Origin: an uncultured Clostridia bacterium
Lineage (GTDB): Bacteria > Bacillota > Dehalobacteriia > UBA4068
Assembly: GCA_944390945.1 (NCBI GenBank)
Contig: CALXRV010000027.1
Location: forward strand, 1-62,742
Length of the DNA stretch: 62,742 nt
Reading direction: 5' to 3'
Shown here: piece after piece, positions 33,788 through 43,501 of the stretch
Layout of the letters: the number at the start of each line of letters is the position of its first letter
How positions within the stretch are numbered: position 1 is the stretch's first letter
Notes under the pieces: generated by a model
What the model was told of the DNA's origin: nothing
Databases searched by the model: none
The model's input: the letters and a program-made list of their open reading frames with translations, nothing else
Program-made: the position numbers and the translations under genes

Positions 33788-34467
33788 CGGATCACCGCCT
33801 TATAGCCGAGACCGCGCACAGTCACGATCTCAAAATCCAAAGCTGCGGCAAACTTTTCCCGCAAGCGTTTAATATGCACATCTACCGTGCGTGGGTCGCT
33901 TTCGCTATCATAGCCCCATACCTCATCCATCAACGTCTGGCGGGTAAAAATGCGGCCTGGGTTGGAAAGCAGCAGAAACAGCACAAAAAACTCTTTCTGC
34001 GGCAGACAGAACTGACGCATACCCTCTGCCGTACGGAACGTAACGCACAGGCTGTCGCCATTGAGTATGCTCTCCCGCACATGAAGCACATTGGCATGTT
34101 TGATCCGGTCGCGCCGCAGCAACGCCTCTACACGCAGCAGCATCTCCTCAAAATCGATCGGTTTGACCATATAGTCGTCCGCACCGGCATGAAACCCCTG
34201 CCGCTTGTCATCCAAGGTTTCACGGGCTGTTGCCATCAATACCGGCGTTTCATCTCCCGCTTCGCGCAATTCGCGCACAAGAGAAAACCCGTCTGCCCCC
34301 GGCAGCATCACATCCGCGATGATCAGATGCACCGGCCCACGCTCCAAGGCAGCCAGAGCGGCAGCGGCACTGTCCGCCAGCAGCGGGGTATAGCCGGCCC
34401 GGCGCAAATGAATCGCCATCAACTCCGCCAGATCCAGATTATCTTCCACCACGAGGATATTTGCCAT
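33784..34467 (-). CDS. OmpR/PhoB-family response regulator
   Basis: A 227-residue response regulator. The receiver domain has VVEDN acidic pair, phosphoacceptor DVMLPGADGF and the KPIDF lysine. The C-terminal winged HTH has LLSNPGRIFTRQTLMDEVWGYDSESDPRTVDVHIKRLREK. GGAGG lies 9 bases before the ATG at 34467. It is the first gene of the two-component pair. The regulated genes are unknown, and the divergent sulfation operon is a candidate by position. Confidence 0.93.
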   Translation of the reverse strand: MANILVVEDNLDLAELMAIHLRRAGYTPLLADSAAAALAALERGPVHLIIADVMLPGADGFSLVRELREAGDETPVLMATARETLDDKRQGFHAGADDYMVKPIDFEEMLLRVEALLRRDRIKHANVLHVRESILNGDSLCVTFRTAEGMRQFCLPQKEFFVLFLLLSNPGRIFTRQTLMDEVWGYDSESDPRTVDVHIKRLREKFAAALDFEIVTVRGLGYKAVIR

Positions 34468-34531
34468 CGCCAGTTTCCTCCGCCAGAAACGCTGCGCCCA
34501 AAAGCACAAACAGCAGTTCCAAATTTATTTC

Positions 34532-34560
34532 ATTATACAACAGAGCTAGGGGCAGTGCAA
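34532..34560 (-). promoter_or_regulatory. Promoter of the two-component system
   Basis: On the minus strand TTGCAC (34555-34560), 17 bases, perfect TATAAT (34532-34537), about 65 bases upstream of the regulator ATG. Confidence 0.55.
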
Positions 34561-34694
34561 AAATTTTTACAGCAGCGGTTCTGTTCATGATCAGTTCACA
34601 GCCTAGTTTTATTCTGATTTACAATGCAGTTTTATTTGCCATTACCTGTCTGATATCCCGTTGCTTCCAAAAATCCATAACCGAAGAGGTTCCC

Positions 34695-35804
34695 ATGTTC
34701 AATAGCGCGCATTATCTGCTTGGCTGCCGATTTGACAACTGGCTGCACCTGTTGTTCCAAAATCGCTTTCGCCTCTCCGTCCGTTATCTTCCACAAGCGT
34801 TATATATCACGCTTGCCGCCCTGGTTCTATTGCCATTTGCCCTTTTGGAGAAGCTGATTTTCGCCATCCCCATCCGCCGGTCTAAGGTCAGGCAAGGACC
34901 GCTGTTCGTGCTGGGGCACTGGCGTAGCGGCACAACCTTTCTGCAAAATATTCTTAGCCGAGACACGCAATTTGGCTGGGCAGATCCTGTCAGCGTACTT
35001 TCCTTTAACAACTGCCTGCTCCTGCGGCCACTTCTGACCGCAGTGCAGCGCATCCTGCTGCGGGACGCCAGGCCGATGGACAATCTGGATTATCAGGTGG
35101 ATTTACCGATCGAAGAAAATTATGCGATGGGCTCTATCTCCACGATGTGCATCGTGCATATGCTTGCCTTTCCCCGGCTGGCTGCGGACTACCGCCGCGC
35201 TGCTTTCATCGAAGAGATGCCGCCGGCACGCAGGAGACGCTGGCTGAGGATCTACCGTCATGTATTGCAAAAGCTTACCCTGGTCAATCAAGGAAAGCGG
35301 CTGATGCTGAAAACACCGGACAACACCTGTCGCATGGCGGCACTGCATGCCGAATACCCGGGCAGCAAATTCATCTATCTTTACCGCGAACCTTATGCGG
35401 TGATCGTCTCGACGATCCACATGTTCAACAAGATGTTCAATCGAATGGCGCTGCAGCCTGCGCCGCCGCCGGAGCTGGTCGAAGATACGGTGATCGATAT
35501 TTTCCGCCAGATGCATGCCCAGTATTTCCGCGATCTGGAGCAAATGCCAGCCGGTGACGTGATCGAAGTGCGTTATGAGGATCTGATTCGCGACCCGGTC
35601 GCCGGACTGGCGGAAATCTACGAACAGCTTGGCCTGCCCGGCTTTGAAGCAGCAAAACCTCGATTTGAAGCATATGTTTCCGCGCAGGCCGGCTATCAAC
35701 GCAACCGCTTCAAGCCGGACCAACGACTGCGGGCAAAGGTAGAACGTGAACTGGGCTTTTTCTATGACCGATATCATTATCCCCGTCAGGAGGTGTCAGC
35801 GTGA
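34695..35804 (+). CDS. Membrane-associated sulfotransferase
   Basis: A 369-residue sulfotransferase that would move sulfate from PAPS to a hydroxyl acceptor. The PAPS 5'-phosphosulfate loop is [17 protein letters not shown] (about residues 73-89), and the 3'-phosphate motif is [15 protein letters not shown] hydrophobic helix (about residues 31-55) anchors the N-terminus. AGAGG lies before the ATG at 34695, and longer readings run into the intergenic region. Its stop overlaps the GTG of cysD, so it heads a unit that makes its own PAPS. The acceptor (surface glycan, lipid or steroid) cannot be told from sequence. Confidence 0.88.
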   Translation: MFNSAHYLLGCRFDNWLHLLFQNRFRLSVRYLPQALYITLAALVLLPFALLEKLIFAIPIRRSKVRQGPLFVLGHWRSGTTFLQNILSRDTQFGWADPVSVLSFNNCLLLRPLLTAVQRILLRDARPMDNLDYQVDLPIEENYAMGSISTMCIVHMLAFPRLAADYRRAAFIEEMPPARRRRWLRIYRHVLQKLTLVNQGKRLMLKTPDNTCRMAALHAEYPGSKFIYLYREPYAVIVSTIHMFNKMFNRMALQPAPPPELVEDTVIDIFRQMHAQYFRDLEQMPAGDVIEVRYEDLIRDPVAGLAEIYEQLGLPGFEAAKPRFEAYVSAQAGYQRNRFKPDQRLRAKVERELGFFYDRYHYPRQEVSA

Positions 35805-36694
35805 GCGGCAGCCAGGATCATTTGGACCGTCTGGAAAATAAAAGCATTTATATCATCCGCGAGGCCTACCACGCCTTCCACGATCTTTGCATGCTCTGGT
35901 CGATCGGCAAGGACAGCACGGTATTGCTCCATCTCGCGCGCAAGGCGTTTTTCGGCCATGTGCCTTTCCCTCTGGTCCATATCGATACGCATTACAAAAT
36001 CCCGGAAATGATTACCTACCGCGACCGGCTGGCCCGGGAATACGGGCTGTATATGATCTACGGCGAAAACCGTGATGCGCTGGCAGCCGGCCAAACCTTT
36101 CCCAACGGCGCAGTCAGCCGCGTGGAGTGCTGCCGCCTGCTCAAAACAGAGGCGCTGACCAATACCCTGAACGGGAAATGGCCGCGCTGGCGGCTGAACC
36201 TGCAAACCGGAACATACGAGCCGGATGAAAACCGGCAGGCTTATACCGGCGTCATCGTCGGCGTACGTTCGGATGAAGAGGGCTCGCGCTCTAAGGAACG
36301 CTACTTTTCAGCGCGTGACCGGAACAATGACTGGGATATCGACGACCAGCCGCCGGAATTCTGGAACCAGTTCAAAACAGATTTTGCGCCGCATACGCAT
36401 GTCCGCATCCATCCACTGCTCGACTGGACGGAATTGAACATCTGGGAATACATCGAACGTGAACATATCCCTACCGTCTCGCTCTATTATGACCAGGGAG
36501 ACGGCAAGCGTTACCGATCGCTCGGCTGCGCGCCCTGCACCGGGCCGATCGCTTCTACGGCCAAAAATCCGCATGATATCATTGAAGAACTTCGTTCCGG
36601 CCAGCTGCGCAATATCGCCGAACGCAGTGGCCGCGCTCAGGATAAGGAAGACGGCGGCGGATTGGAGACGTTGCGCCGCGCCGGATATATGTAA
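35801..36694 (+). CDS. cysD: Sulfate adenylyltransferase subunit 2
   Basis: A 297-residue CysD, the PP-loop ATP pyrophosphatase subunit of ATP sulfurylase. The pyrophosphatase loop [21 protein letters not shown] is near residue 32. [26 protein letters not shown] and the C-terminal [11 protein letters not shown] are typical. It starts at GTG with AGGAGG upstream and a 4-base overlap (GTGA) with the sulfotransferase stop, so the two are tightly coupled. Confidence 0.95.
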   Translation: MSGSQDHLDRLENKSIYIIREAYHAFHDLCMLWSIGKDSTVLLHLARKAFFGHVPFPLVHIDTHYKIPEMITYRDRLAREYGLYMIYGENRDALAAGQTFPNGAVSRVECCRLLKTEALTNTLNGKWPRWRLNLQTGTYEPDENRQAYTGVIVGVRSDEEGSRSKERYFSARDRNNDWDIDDQPPEFWNQFKTDFAPHTHVRIHPLLDWTELNIWEYIEREHIPTVSLYYDQGDGKRYRSLGCAPCTGPIASTAKNPHDIIEELRSGQLRNIAERSGRAQDKEDGGGLETLRRAGYM

Positions 36695-36711
36695 GCGCCG
36701 GGAGGGATACG

Positions 36712-38559
36712 ATGCAGGAAACGATGAATATCGTCACCGTCGGCCATGTTGATCATGGCAAAAGCACGGTGATCGGACGTCTGCTGGCGGACAGCCATAG
36801 CCTGCCGGAAGGCAAACTTGACGCAGTACGGGAAAACTGCCGCCGCAACAGCAAACCCTTTGAATACGCCTTTTTGCTCGACGCGCTAAAAAATGAACAG
36901 GCGCAGGGGATTACGATCGATACCGCGCGCTGCTTTTTCCATACGGAAAAGCGGCATTACATCATCCTGGATGCGCCCGGTCATATCGAATTCCTTAAAA
37001 ATATGGTGACCGGCGCTTCCCGCGCAGATGCGGCGCTACTGGTGATTGACGCAGCACGCGGCGTGGAGGAAAACACCCGCAGGCATGGTTACTTCCTCTC
37101 CATGCTCGGCATCCGTCAGGTAGCGGTGCTGGTCAACAAAATGGATCTCGTTGATTACAGCGAAGCCGTATTCCGCGATATCCGCCGCGAATACGAGCGC
37201 TTCCTGGCCAAGATCGATATCCGGCCGCAGGCTTTTCTGCCGGTTTCTGGTTTTGCCGGCGATAATATCGCGGTTCATTCCGCACAGATGCCCTGGTATC
37301 GCGGTCTGACCGTGCTGGAGCAGCTGGATGCCTTTACCGCGACCGCCCCGCCGCATCATCTGCCGCTGCGCATGCTGGTACAGGGCGTATATAAATTCAC
37401 TGCCAACGAGGATCATCGCCGTATCGTTGCCGGGCAGGTGGAGACCGGTGAACTGGCAGCCGGCGACGCACTCATCTTCCTCCCCTCCGGGAAAAAGACG
37501 ACGGTTAAAACATTAGAACGTTTTCCCCAGACAACACAGCAGAGTTTCGGCGCGGGTGAGGCCGCCGGTTTCACCATGCAGGAACAGATCTATGTCAAGC
37601 GCGGCGAAGTGGCCTGCCGTGAAAATGACCCGCTGCCGCAGGTCGGCGTGCGCCTGCGCTGCAATCTGTTCTGGTTGGGAAAACGGCGGTTGCAAACAGG
37701 GCGCACCTACCTGCTCAAATGCGGTACGGCAAAAGTGGAGATGAACCTGGAAAAGGTAGAGCGCGTGGTCAATGCATCTGACCTTTCCTGTTTTGACCGC
37801 CAGTATGTCGAACGCAACGAGGTCGCGGAATGCGTGCTCAGCCTGGAACATCCCATCGCCTTCGAACTGCCGGGCGGCGCGGATTGTCTCAACCGCTTTG
37901 TCATTGTGGATGATTATGAGATCTCCGGCGGCGGCATCATTACTGAAGGACTGGCTGCCTATGACTACGATACGCGCAATATCCGTTGGTCCGGTAGCGG
38001 CGTATCCGCAGAGATGCGCGAGCGTATGTTGGGCCATCGCGGACTGGTCGTCTGGATGACCGGGCTTTCCGGCAGCGGCAAAAGCACCATTGCCGAGCTG
38101 GTCGAGCGCCGCCTGATCGAACAGGGCATTTCCTGCTACGTGCTGGATGGAGATAAACTGCGGCGCGGAGTGAATGCAGATCTCGGCTTTTCCGATGCCG
38201 ACCGCAGCGAAAATATCCGCCGCACAGCGGAGATCGCCCGCCTTTTCCAGGATGCCGGTCTGGTCACGCTGGTCACTCTGATTTCGCCGTTCCGCAGCAG
38301 CCGCGCGGAGGCGCGCCGCATCAGCCGCGGCCCCTTCCTGGAAGTTTATGTGCGGGCAGAGCTGGAAACCTGCATCAAACGAGACCCCAAGCAACTCTAT
38401 AAAAAGGCGCTGGCCGGAAACCTGCGTTCCTTTACCGGCATCGATTCCGGCTATGAAGCGCCGGAAAATCCCGATCTGCTGCTGGATACAGAAAAATGGA
38501 GCGAAGAGGAATGCGCCGAAGCATTGTTCAGCACAATCCTGCGACAGATTGCGGATTAA
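36712..38559 (+). CDS. cysNC: Sulfate adenylyltransferase GTPase / APS kinase fusion
   Basis: A 615-residue bifunctional enzyme. The N-terminal GTPase (CysN) has GHVDHGKST (11-19), the switch region [16 protein letters not shown] and NKMDL. An elongation-factor-like beta domain follows. The C-terminal APS kinase (CysC, from about residue 440) has [18 protein letters not shown] and [23 protein letters not shown]. Together with CysD it turns sulfate, ATP and GTP into PAPS. GGGAGGG lies before the ATG. No APS or PAPS reductase or sulfite reductase is adjacent. Confidence 0.95.
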   Translation: MQETMNIVTVGHVDHGKSTVIGRLLADSHSLPEGKLDAVRENCRRNSKPFEYAFLLDALKNEQAQGITIDTARCFFHTEKRHYIILDAPGHIEFLKNMVTGASRADAALLVIDAARGVEENTRRHGYFLSMLGIRQVAVLVNKMDLVDYSEAVFRDIRREYERFLAKIDIRPQAFLPVSGFAGDNIAVHSAQMPWYRGLTVLEQLDAFTATAPPHHLPLRMLVQGVYKFTANEDHRRIVAGQVETGELAAGDALIFLPSGKKTTVKTLERFPQTTQQSFGAGEAAGFTMQEQIYVKRGEVACRENDPLPQVGVRLRCNLFWLGKRRLQTGRTYLLKCGTAKVEMNLEKVERVVNASDLSCFDRQYVERNEVAECVLSLEHPIAFELPGGADCLNRFVIVDDYEISGGGIITEGLAAYDYDTRNIRWSGSGVSAEMRERMLGHRGLVVWMTGLSGSGKSTIAELVERRLIEQGISCYVLDGDKLRRGVNADLGFSDADRSENIRRTAEIARLFQDAGLVTLVTLISPFRSSRAEARRISRGPFLEVYVRAELETCIKRDPKQLYKKALAGNLRSFTGIDSGYEAPENPDLLLDTEKWSEEECAEALFSTILRQIAD

Positions 38560-38588
38560 ACGTGTCTGTCATCTGACGGAGCGGAAAA

Positions 38589-39341
38589 ATGGAATTTTTC
38601 CTTTATATTTTGATCGGCTTTGCTGCGCAGATGATCGATGGTACGATGGGTATGGCCTACGGTGTCAGCTGCCGTAGTTTCCTGCGCGCAGCAGCCGGAT
38701 TACCGCCGGCTGTGGCCAGCGCGGTCGTGCATTGCGCTGAAATCCCGATCAGCCTGATCTCCGGTATCTCGCATTGGAAGCTGCGCAATGTTGACCGCCG
38801 CCTGCTGTTGCGGCTGATGTTACCCGGCGCGCTTGGCGGCGTGTTCGGCGCCTGGCTGCTGACGAATATTGGTGATACACTGGAACCGTTGATCGACGTT
38901 TATCTGGTCGTGATGGGCATCATCATCCTGGTCAAAGCATTGCGGCAGCGGCAACCCCGACCCCGGCAGGCAGGCGCTTATGTCTACCCGCTCGGTTTTT
39001 GCGGCGGTTTCCTTGATGCAGTCGGTGGCGGAGGCTGGGGGCCGGTCGTCACTTCGACAATGGTTGCAACCGGTCATGATGTCAAAAAGACCATTGGTAC
39101 GGTAAATATGGCGGAGTTTCTCGTCACCGTGGCGCAGACCACCGCTTTTGCCGTGCTGATGGTCGAATTCACACAATATCTCTATATCATCGGCGGTCTG
39201 CTGATCGGCGGCATGCTCGCGGCACCGCTTGCTGCCAGTCTTTGCAAAAAGCTACCGTTGCGCCCGTTGATGGTGCTGATCGGCTGCCTGATCGTCATCC
39301 TTAATCTCTACAATCTGCTCGCCTGGACGGGCAGGCTCTAA
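38589..39341 (+). CDS. TSUP (TauE/SafE) family permease
   Basis: A 250-residue membrane protein with seven to eight helices and the duplicated TauE/SafE pattern: GFAAQMIDGTMGMAYGVS at the N-terminus and GFCGGFLDAVGGGGWGPVVTSTMVATG in the second half. The family moves sulfite, sulfonates or sulfate. As the last gene of the sulfotransferase operon it most likely brings in sulfate for PAPS or removes a sulfur anion. The direction is not readable from the sequence. Confidence 0.88.
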   Translation: MEFFLYILIGFAAQMIDGTMGMAYGVSCRSFLRAAAGLPPAVASAVVHCAEIPISLISGISHWKLRNVDRRLLLRLMLPGALGGVFGAWLLTNIGDTLEPLIDVYLVVMGIIILVKALRQRQPRPRQAGAYVYPLGFCGGFLDAVGGGGWGPVVTSTMVATGHDVKKTIGTVNMAEFLVTVAQTTAFAVLMVEFTQYLYIIGGLLIGGMLAAPLAASLCKKLPLRPLMVLIGCLIVILNLYNLLAWTGRL

Positions 39342-39363
39342 ATCCTACAGTCTGACAGGCGCA

Positions 39364-39395
39364 AACAGGACGGCAGCATCTTCTGTCGTCCTGTT
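39364..39395. terminator. Bidirectional terminator between TSUP and vanT
   Basis: A 13-bp stem with one G-T pair (aacaggacggcag / ctgtcgtcctgtt) and a 6-base loop lies between convergent genes, followed by a T/C-rich stretch. Confidence 0.7.
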
Positions 39396-39449
39396 CTGCT
39401 TTCTCCAATTCTGCTTTTCGCTGAAATATGATTTGAAATCCGCTGATCA

Positions 39450-41597
39450 TCAGAAGCCAGCGCCGGAAGCGGCTACGGTTTTTGCTTCCCCATGATCGGT
39501 GTGGATTGTCCGCCTGTTTCCAACCGGAATCACCGGCAAGCGAGCGCTCAGCTGGGAAAGCAGTTCATTGGTGAGCATACCACAGCAGGCGGCGATCTCC
39601 TCCGCGGATAATTCCGCCATGCCGTCACGGCCGATCAGGGTCGCGACATCTCCCGCTGCCACCTGCGGCAAATCAGTCACATCTGCCAACAGCTGATCCA
39701 TACAAAGCCAGCCTACCATCGGGCAGCGTTGCCCGCAGATCAGCACCTGCCCGCCTTTCTGCGGCAGCTCACGCGGCAGACCGTCGCCATAGCCAACGCT
39801 AATCACTGCCAGGCGGCTGTCACGCTGCGGGCAAAAGGCCAGGCCATAACCAGCCGCATCTCCGGCACGGACATCGCGCACCGCAGCTATCCGTGCACGC
39901 AAGGCAAGCACAGGCTGCAGCGGCAGGGGGTGCTCTACCGGCGCCGGATTGCTGCGCACACCGTAAAGCGCTATGCCTGCCCGTGCAAAACCGCAGGGCT
40001 GCGGCTGCAGGTTCCAGATACCATAGCTGGCCTGGATATGAACCGTACCCGGTTCATGGCCGCTGGCGCGCAACGCGCGGAGCGCAGCATAAAATGCTTC
40101 CAGCTGCCCCTGTGTGTAGGCAATATCCGACTGTTCCCTGCTATCTGCCACGCAAAGATGAGAAAACACCCCGTCGATCCGCAGGCAGGGCAGAGTGAAA
40201 AGACGCGCAATCGCAGCCGTATCCTCAGCCGGTACGCCTAAGCGGTGCATGCCGGTATCCAGTGCCACGTGCACATGCAGCGGCCACCCTCTGGCGGCAA
40301 GCGCCGCGCCATGCGCTTCATCGACCACCGCCTGCGTCAGCCGCCAACAAAACAGCTGCCGTGCCTGATCCGGTGGGGTATAACCCAGAATCAGGATCGT
40401 ACCGCGCACGCCATGCCGCCGCAATGCAACCCCCTCCTGCAGGCAGCTAACGGCAAACGCCCGGATGCCGGCCCGGCGGCGCAAAGCGCGAGCCACCGCT
40501 AGTGCGCCGTGGCCATAGGCATCCGCTTTTACCACCGCCATCAGCCGGCAGCCTGGGGCCAGTGCAGCCTGCAACGTTTTTGCATTAGCAACCACTGCGG
40601 CAAGATCCGTTTCCCGCCAGGCCCGGGCATGTGGCTCAGGCCGCGCCGGCCGCAATCGCTCCAGCACGAATGCCGCGCATATGCTGCCAAGCAGCACGGC
40701 GGCAAAATGGCCCAGACTGTTGTATATCAGTATCGCTTCCAGCCCGAGCAGCTTGGCCGCACCACGTACCAAAACGATGCACCAGGGGTGCAACAAATAA
40801 ACCAGCAGCGAGATTTCCTGAAAATCCCGCCGGCGGCAGCCATCTGCTGTCAGCAACAGGGAAAACAGGCAGAGCATGACCAAGGGCAAAAAAATGTACA
40901 TGCTGTCATGCCGTTGTATCATCCCGGCATGCAGCACGAATCCCTCCACGCTCATCAATGTCAGCGTAAGAAGAAGCCCAACCATAGCCATCCGTGGTCG
41001 CAGCCGATAGCCGGCCGCCCCCATCAAAATGAACAGCGGTGCGAAAAAAAGACCATTTCGCGTGTAAGACGATATTGCAAAGAGCTTATCATAGCCTGCG
41101 GCAAAAACAGGAATACGGGCCGCCAGACCATAATAGCTGTCACCTGCCAGGCCAACCAGATAAAGCAGGGCGGCCAAGATCAATGCCGCAGGCATCCCCA
41201 GCCGCGCCGTCTGCCGGGCGATCAGCAGGCCAAGCAGCACTGCCGGGAAATACCAGAGATGGTAAAACGTACCATCCACCAACAGTTTCTGCAGCCATTG
41301 CAGCGGCGTAAGGCCACCATTATACCAGTTGAGCGGCAAATAGAGCAAAATTGCGCAGCCATAGAGCAAGAGCAGCTTCTTCATCGTCCGGCCAAACCCA
41401 CGCCAACCGGAACATGCCAGGAAGTATCCGCTGGTCATGAAGAAAAAAGGCACTGCTACCCGCGCCAGCACACGGGTTAACCAGAAATCCCCCAGCTCCG
41501 TCCAGGAGGCAAACGGAGAAGTATGGATGCAGACCACCAAAAAAGCAGCCACCAGGCGGAAACCATCCAAAGCAGGGAGCTTTTGCCCGCCTTTCAC
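39450..41597 (-). CDS. vanT: Membrane-bound serine racemase, VanT type
   Basis: A 715-residue two-domain protein. The N-terminal half is a membrane acyltransferase-3-like domain with about ten helices (ALDGFRLVAAFLVVCIHTSPFASW at its start), thought to take up L-serine. The C-terminal half is a PLP racemase of the alanine racemase fold with the catalytic lysine in VVKADAYGHG, plus YGIWNLQP and the tyrosine loop AAGYGLAF. The GTG start at 41597 overlaps the vanXY stop by 4 bases and has GGAGG upstream. The length matches VanT of VanC and VanG clusters. It supplies D-serine for the altered peptidoglycan ending. Confidence 0.92.
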   Translation of the reverse strand: MKGGQKLPALDGFRLVAAFLVVCIHTSPFASWTELGDFWLTRVLARVAVPFFFMTSGYFLACSGWRGFGRTMKKLLLLYGCAILLYLPLNWYNGGLTPLQWLQKLLVDGTFYHLWYFPAVLLGLLIARQTARLGMPAALILAALLYLVGLAGDSYYGLAARIPVFAAGYDKLFAISSYTRNGLFFAPLFILMGAAGYRLRPRMAMVGLLLTLTLMSVEGFVLHAGMIQRHDSMYIFLPLVMLCLFSLLLTADGCRRRDFQEISLLVYLLHPWCIVLVRGAAKLLGLEAILIYNSLGHFAAVLLGSICAAFVLERLRPARPEPHARAWRETDLAAVVANAKTLQAALAPGCRLMAVVKADAYGHGALAVARALRRRAGIRAFAVSCLQEGVALRRHGVRGTILILGYTPPDQARQLFCWRLTQAVVDEAHGAALAARGWPLHVHVALDTGMHRLGVPAEDTAAIARLFTLPCLRIDGVFSHLCVADSREQSDIAYTQGQLEAFYAALRALRASGHEPGTVHIQASYGIWNLQPQPCGFARAGIALYGVRSNPAPVEHPLPLQPVLALRARIAAVRDVRAGDAAGYGLAFCPQRDSRLAVISVGYGDGLPRELPQKGGQVLICGQRCPMVGWLCMDQLLADVTDLPQVAAGDVATLIGRDGMAELSAEEIAACCGMLTNELLSQLSARLPVIPVGNRRTIHTDHGEAKTVAASGAGF

Positions 41598-42337
41598 CGC
41601 AGATCCCTCCAGACCGTCAGCAGGAAACCCTGCTGGTTGTCGCCGGAAAGCTGACAGCAGCCATCCGGCATCTCCACTGTCACCGTTTCCCCTGGGCAGG
41701 GCAGATAATGAATCTCCGCCCGTCTTCTCCCGTTCAGCTGACAGCAGCGCGGCTGCTGCCGGATAAACTCGCTGTATTCTTCTAGGCATAAGTCATATTT
41801 TTGCATCAGCAGGGCATGGGGAGCACCCACATAGCGAAAATGCCAAGGCTCTGCCGCAATACCGGTACAGGCCTGCTTATGCTGTGTATAGCGCTGTATA
41901 AAACCATAGCGTGCCGCCAAGCGGCGAAAAGCAGCGCAAACGCCTACATCCGGAAAATCAGGCCGGATAAAATCGATCCGCGCCGCGGCTGCGGCTAGAT
42001 CGATCGCCAGCCCGGTCTCATGCTCGCTGCAACCGGGCCGTGCAACATAATCGCGGGTGAAAGCCTCCCCTTCCCTGGCCATCGTATCGTCCCAGATCTC
42101 CTGCTGCTGCGCACGGCTGCGCCAGCCAGAGACCGGGATGATGCCATCCCTGCCGCCGGCTGCTTCGATACAGGCGGCCAACAATCCAGCAGCCCGCCGT
42201 TCCAACAGAATATCCGGCCAGCGGGGATCTGGCGCCAGCAGATCCGGCGTCAGACCGCAATGCCATGGATGCGCAGCATCCACCAAAATCAGCGGCCCGG
42301 CAGAAACTTGTTCCCGCCGCAGAATCAGCGTTTGCAT
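41594..42337 (-). CDS. vanXY: D,D-dipeptidase/carboxypeptidase, VanXY type
   Basis: A 247-residue zinc peptidase of the M15 family. The catalytic and metal motifs are SGWRSRAQQQEIW, SEHETGLAIDL (metal His and Asp) and EPWHFRYVG (catalytic Glu and metal His). VanXY enzymes remove D-Ala-D-Ala dipeptide and pentapeptide D-Ala so that the D-Ala-D-Ser form prevails. No membrane anchor is seen, as expected for VanXY. It overlaps the ligase gene by 13 bases and vanT by 4. The last 60 residues, rich in C and Q, extend past the usual core. Confidence 0.9.
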   Translation of the reverse strand: MQTLILRREQVSAGPLILVDAAHPWHCGLTPDLLAPDPRWPDILLERRAAGLLAACIEAAGGRDGIIPVSGWRSRAQQQEIWDDTMAREGEAFTRDYVARPGCSEHETGLAIDLAAAAARIDFIRPDFPDVGVCAAFRRLAARYGFIQRYTQHKQACTGIAAEPWHFRYVGAPHALLMQKYDLCLEEYSEFIRQQPRCCQLNGRRRAEIHYLPCPGETVTVEMPDGCCQLSGDNQQGFLLTVWRDLR

Positions 42338-43371
42338 GCCGCCACCCCCGTTTCGATGATACGGCTGATCAAAACCGGCAGATCCAGTCCCACCCCTTTC
42401 ATCATGTTGGGATAGCGGCTGTGCGCGGTGAAACCGGGAATGGTATTCACCTCGTTGAAAACGATCTTACCCTGTGGCGTAAGGAACATGTCCACCCGCG
42501 CAAAACAGCGGCAATCTAAGGCACGATAGATCGTTTTGGCCGCAGTCTGGATCTCCGCTGCCTTTTCTGCCGGGATGCGCGCCGGACAATGGATAGCAGA
42601 GCTTTTTAGCGTATATTTTTCTTCATAATCAAAGAATCCCTGCGACAGCTCAATCTCATCCACGACCCCGGCGATCAACTCCTGGTCGCCGAGAATCGCG
42701 CAGCCTACCTCAAAACCAGGGATCGCTTCCTCCAGCAGAACCTCCCTGTCATGGACAAAAGCTTCCGCCACCGCCCCGGCCAGTTCTTCCGGCTGTTCGA
42801 CCCGGCTGATGCCAAAGGAAGAGCCAGCGCGTACCGGTTTGACGAACAGTGGATAGCCCAGCCGCAAGGCGGCGGCAGAGATCGCAGCCGGTGCTGCGCC
42901 ATAACGAAAAAGCGCACTATGCGGCACGCTGATCCCGGCCAGCGAAACCAACTGATGCGCGCGGTCTTTATCCATGCAGAGTGCGCTGGACAGGGTGCCG
43001 CAGCCGATCAACGGAATGCCCGCCAGCTCCAGCAGGCCCTGCAGCGTACCGTCTTCGCCATTTTTGCCATGCAGCAAAGGAAAAGCTGCATCAAAGCCCA
43101 GACGCCGGCCAGAGCCATCCAAAAGTAAGACCTGCCCGGCATTGCGGTCCAGCCGCAGCGTACAGGGGATGCATCCATTTTCTTGCCAACTTCCGTCAAT
43201 CAGCCGCGCCGCATCGCCCTGATAATAAAACCATTGCCCATGACGGGTAATGCCGATTGCCAACGGACGGTATTTCGTCCGATCCATATGCGTCAGCACT
43301 GCATGCGCAGATTGCAGGGAAATCCCATATTCTGTCGAACAACCGCCAAAGAGAACGAGAATCGTTTTCAT
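42325..43371 (-). CDS. vanG: D-alanine--D-serine ligase, VanG type
   Basis: A 348-residue ATP-grasp ligase. VLFGGCSTEYGISLQSA, LLHGKNGEDGTLQGLLELAGIPLIGCG, the ATP-grasp lysine in LFVKPVRAGSSFGIS and FNEVNTIPGFT are present. The omega-loop segment FDYEEKYTLKSSAIHCPARI is of the EKYTLK type seen in D-Ser-adding VanG/VanC ligases rather than D-Lac-adding VanA/VanB ones. Its placement before vanXY and vanT supports the same call. GGGAGG lies 7 bases before the ATG. A hairpin sits only 27 bases upstream (see findings). Confidence 0.92.
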   Translation of the reverse strand: MKTILVLFGGCSTEYGISLQSAHAVLTHMDRTKYRPLAIGITRHGQWFYYQGDAARLIDGSWQENGCIPCTLRLDRNAGQVLLLDGSGRRLGFDAAFPLLHGKNGEDGTLQGLLELAGIPLIGCGTLSSALCMDKDRAHQLVSLAGISVPHSALFRYGAAPAAISAAALRLGYPLFVKPVRAGSSFGISRVEQPEELAGAVAEAFVHDREVLLEEAIPGFEVGCAILGDQELIAGVVDEIELSQGFFDYEEKYTLKSSAIHCPARIPAEKAAEIQTAAKTIYRALDCRCFARVDMFLTPQGKIVFNEVNTIPGFTAHSRYPNMMKGVGLDLPVLISRIIETGVAACKR

Positions 43372-43387
43372 GTCAAGACCTCCCTAA

Positions 43388-43438
43388 GGCAAAACAAAAC
43401 GCCTTGCTTGATACGAAAATCGTATCAAAACAAGGCGT
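43388..43438 (-). terminator. Terminator or attenuator hairpin in the vanG leader
   Basis: On the minus strand an 8-bp stem (acgccttg / caaggcgt) carries a coaxial 9-bp stem (ttgatacga / tcgtatcaa) with a three-base loop, followed by TTTTGTTTTG. It lies 63 bases after the vanS stop and 27 bases before the vanG ATG. No promoter can fit between hairpin and gene, so vanG transcripts must read through it. Confidence 0.7.
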
Positions 43439-43501
43439 CTTTTCCTTTTATTTTTTCTTTCGCGCTTCCTACAAAAGTGTTGGGAAAATCTTGTGATTTT
43501 C

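Noticed and set aside
40509..41480. 323-residue plus-strand frame
   Set aside because: Antisense to the membrane half of vanT; rich in Q, H and R as expected for the complement of hydrophobic codons.
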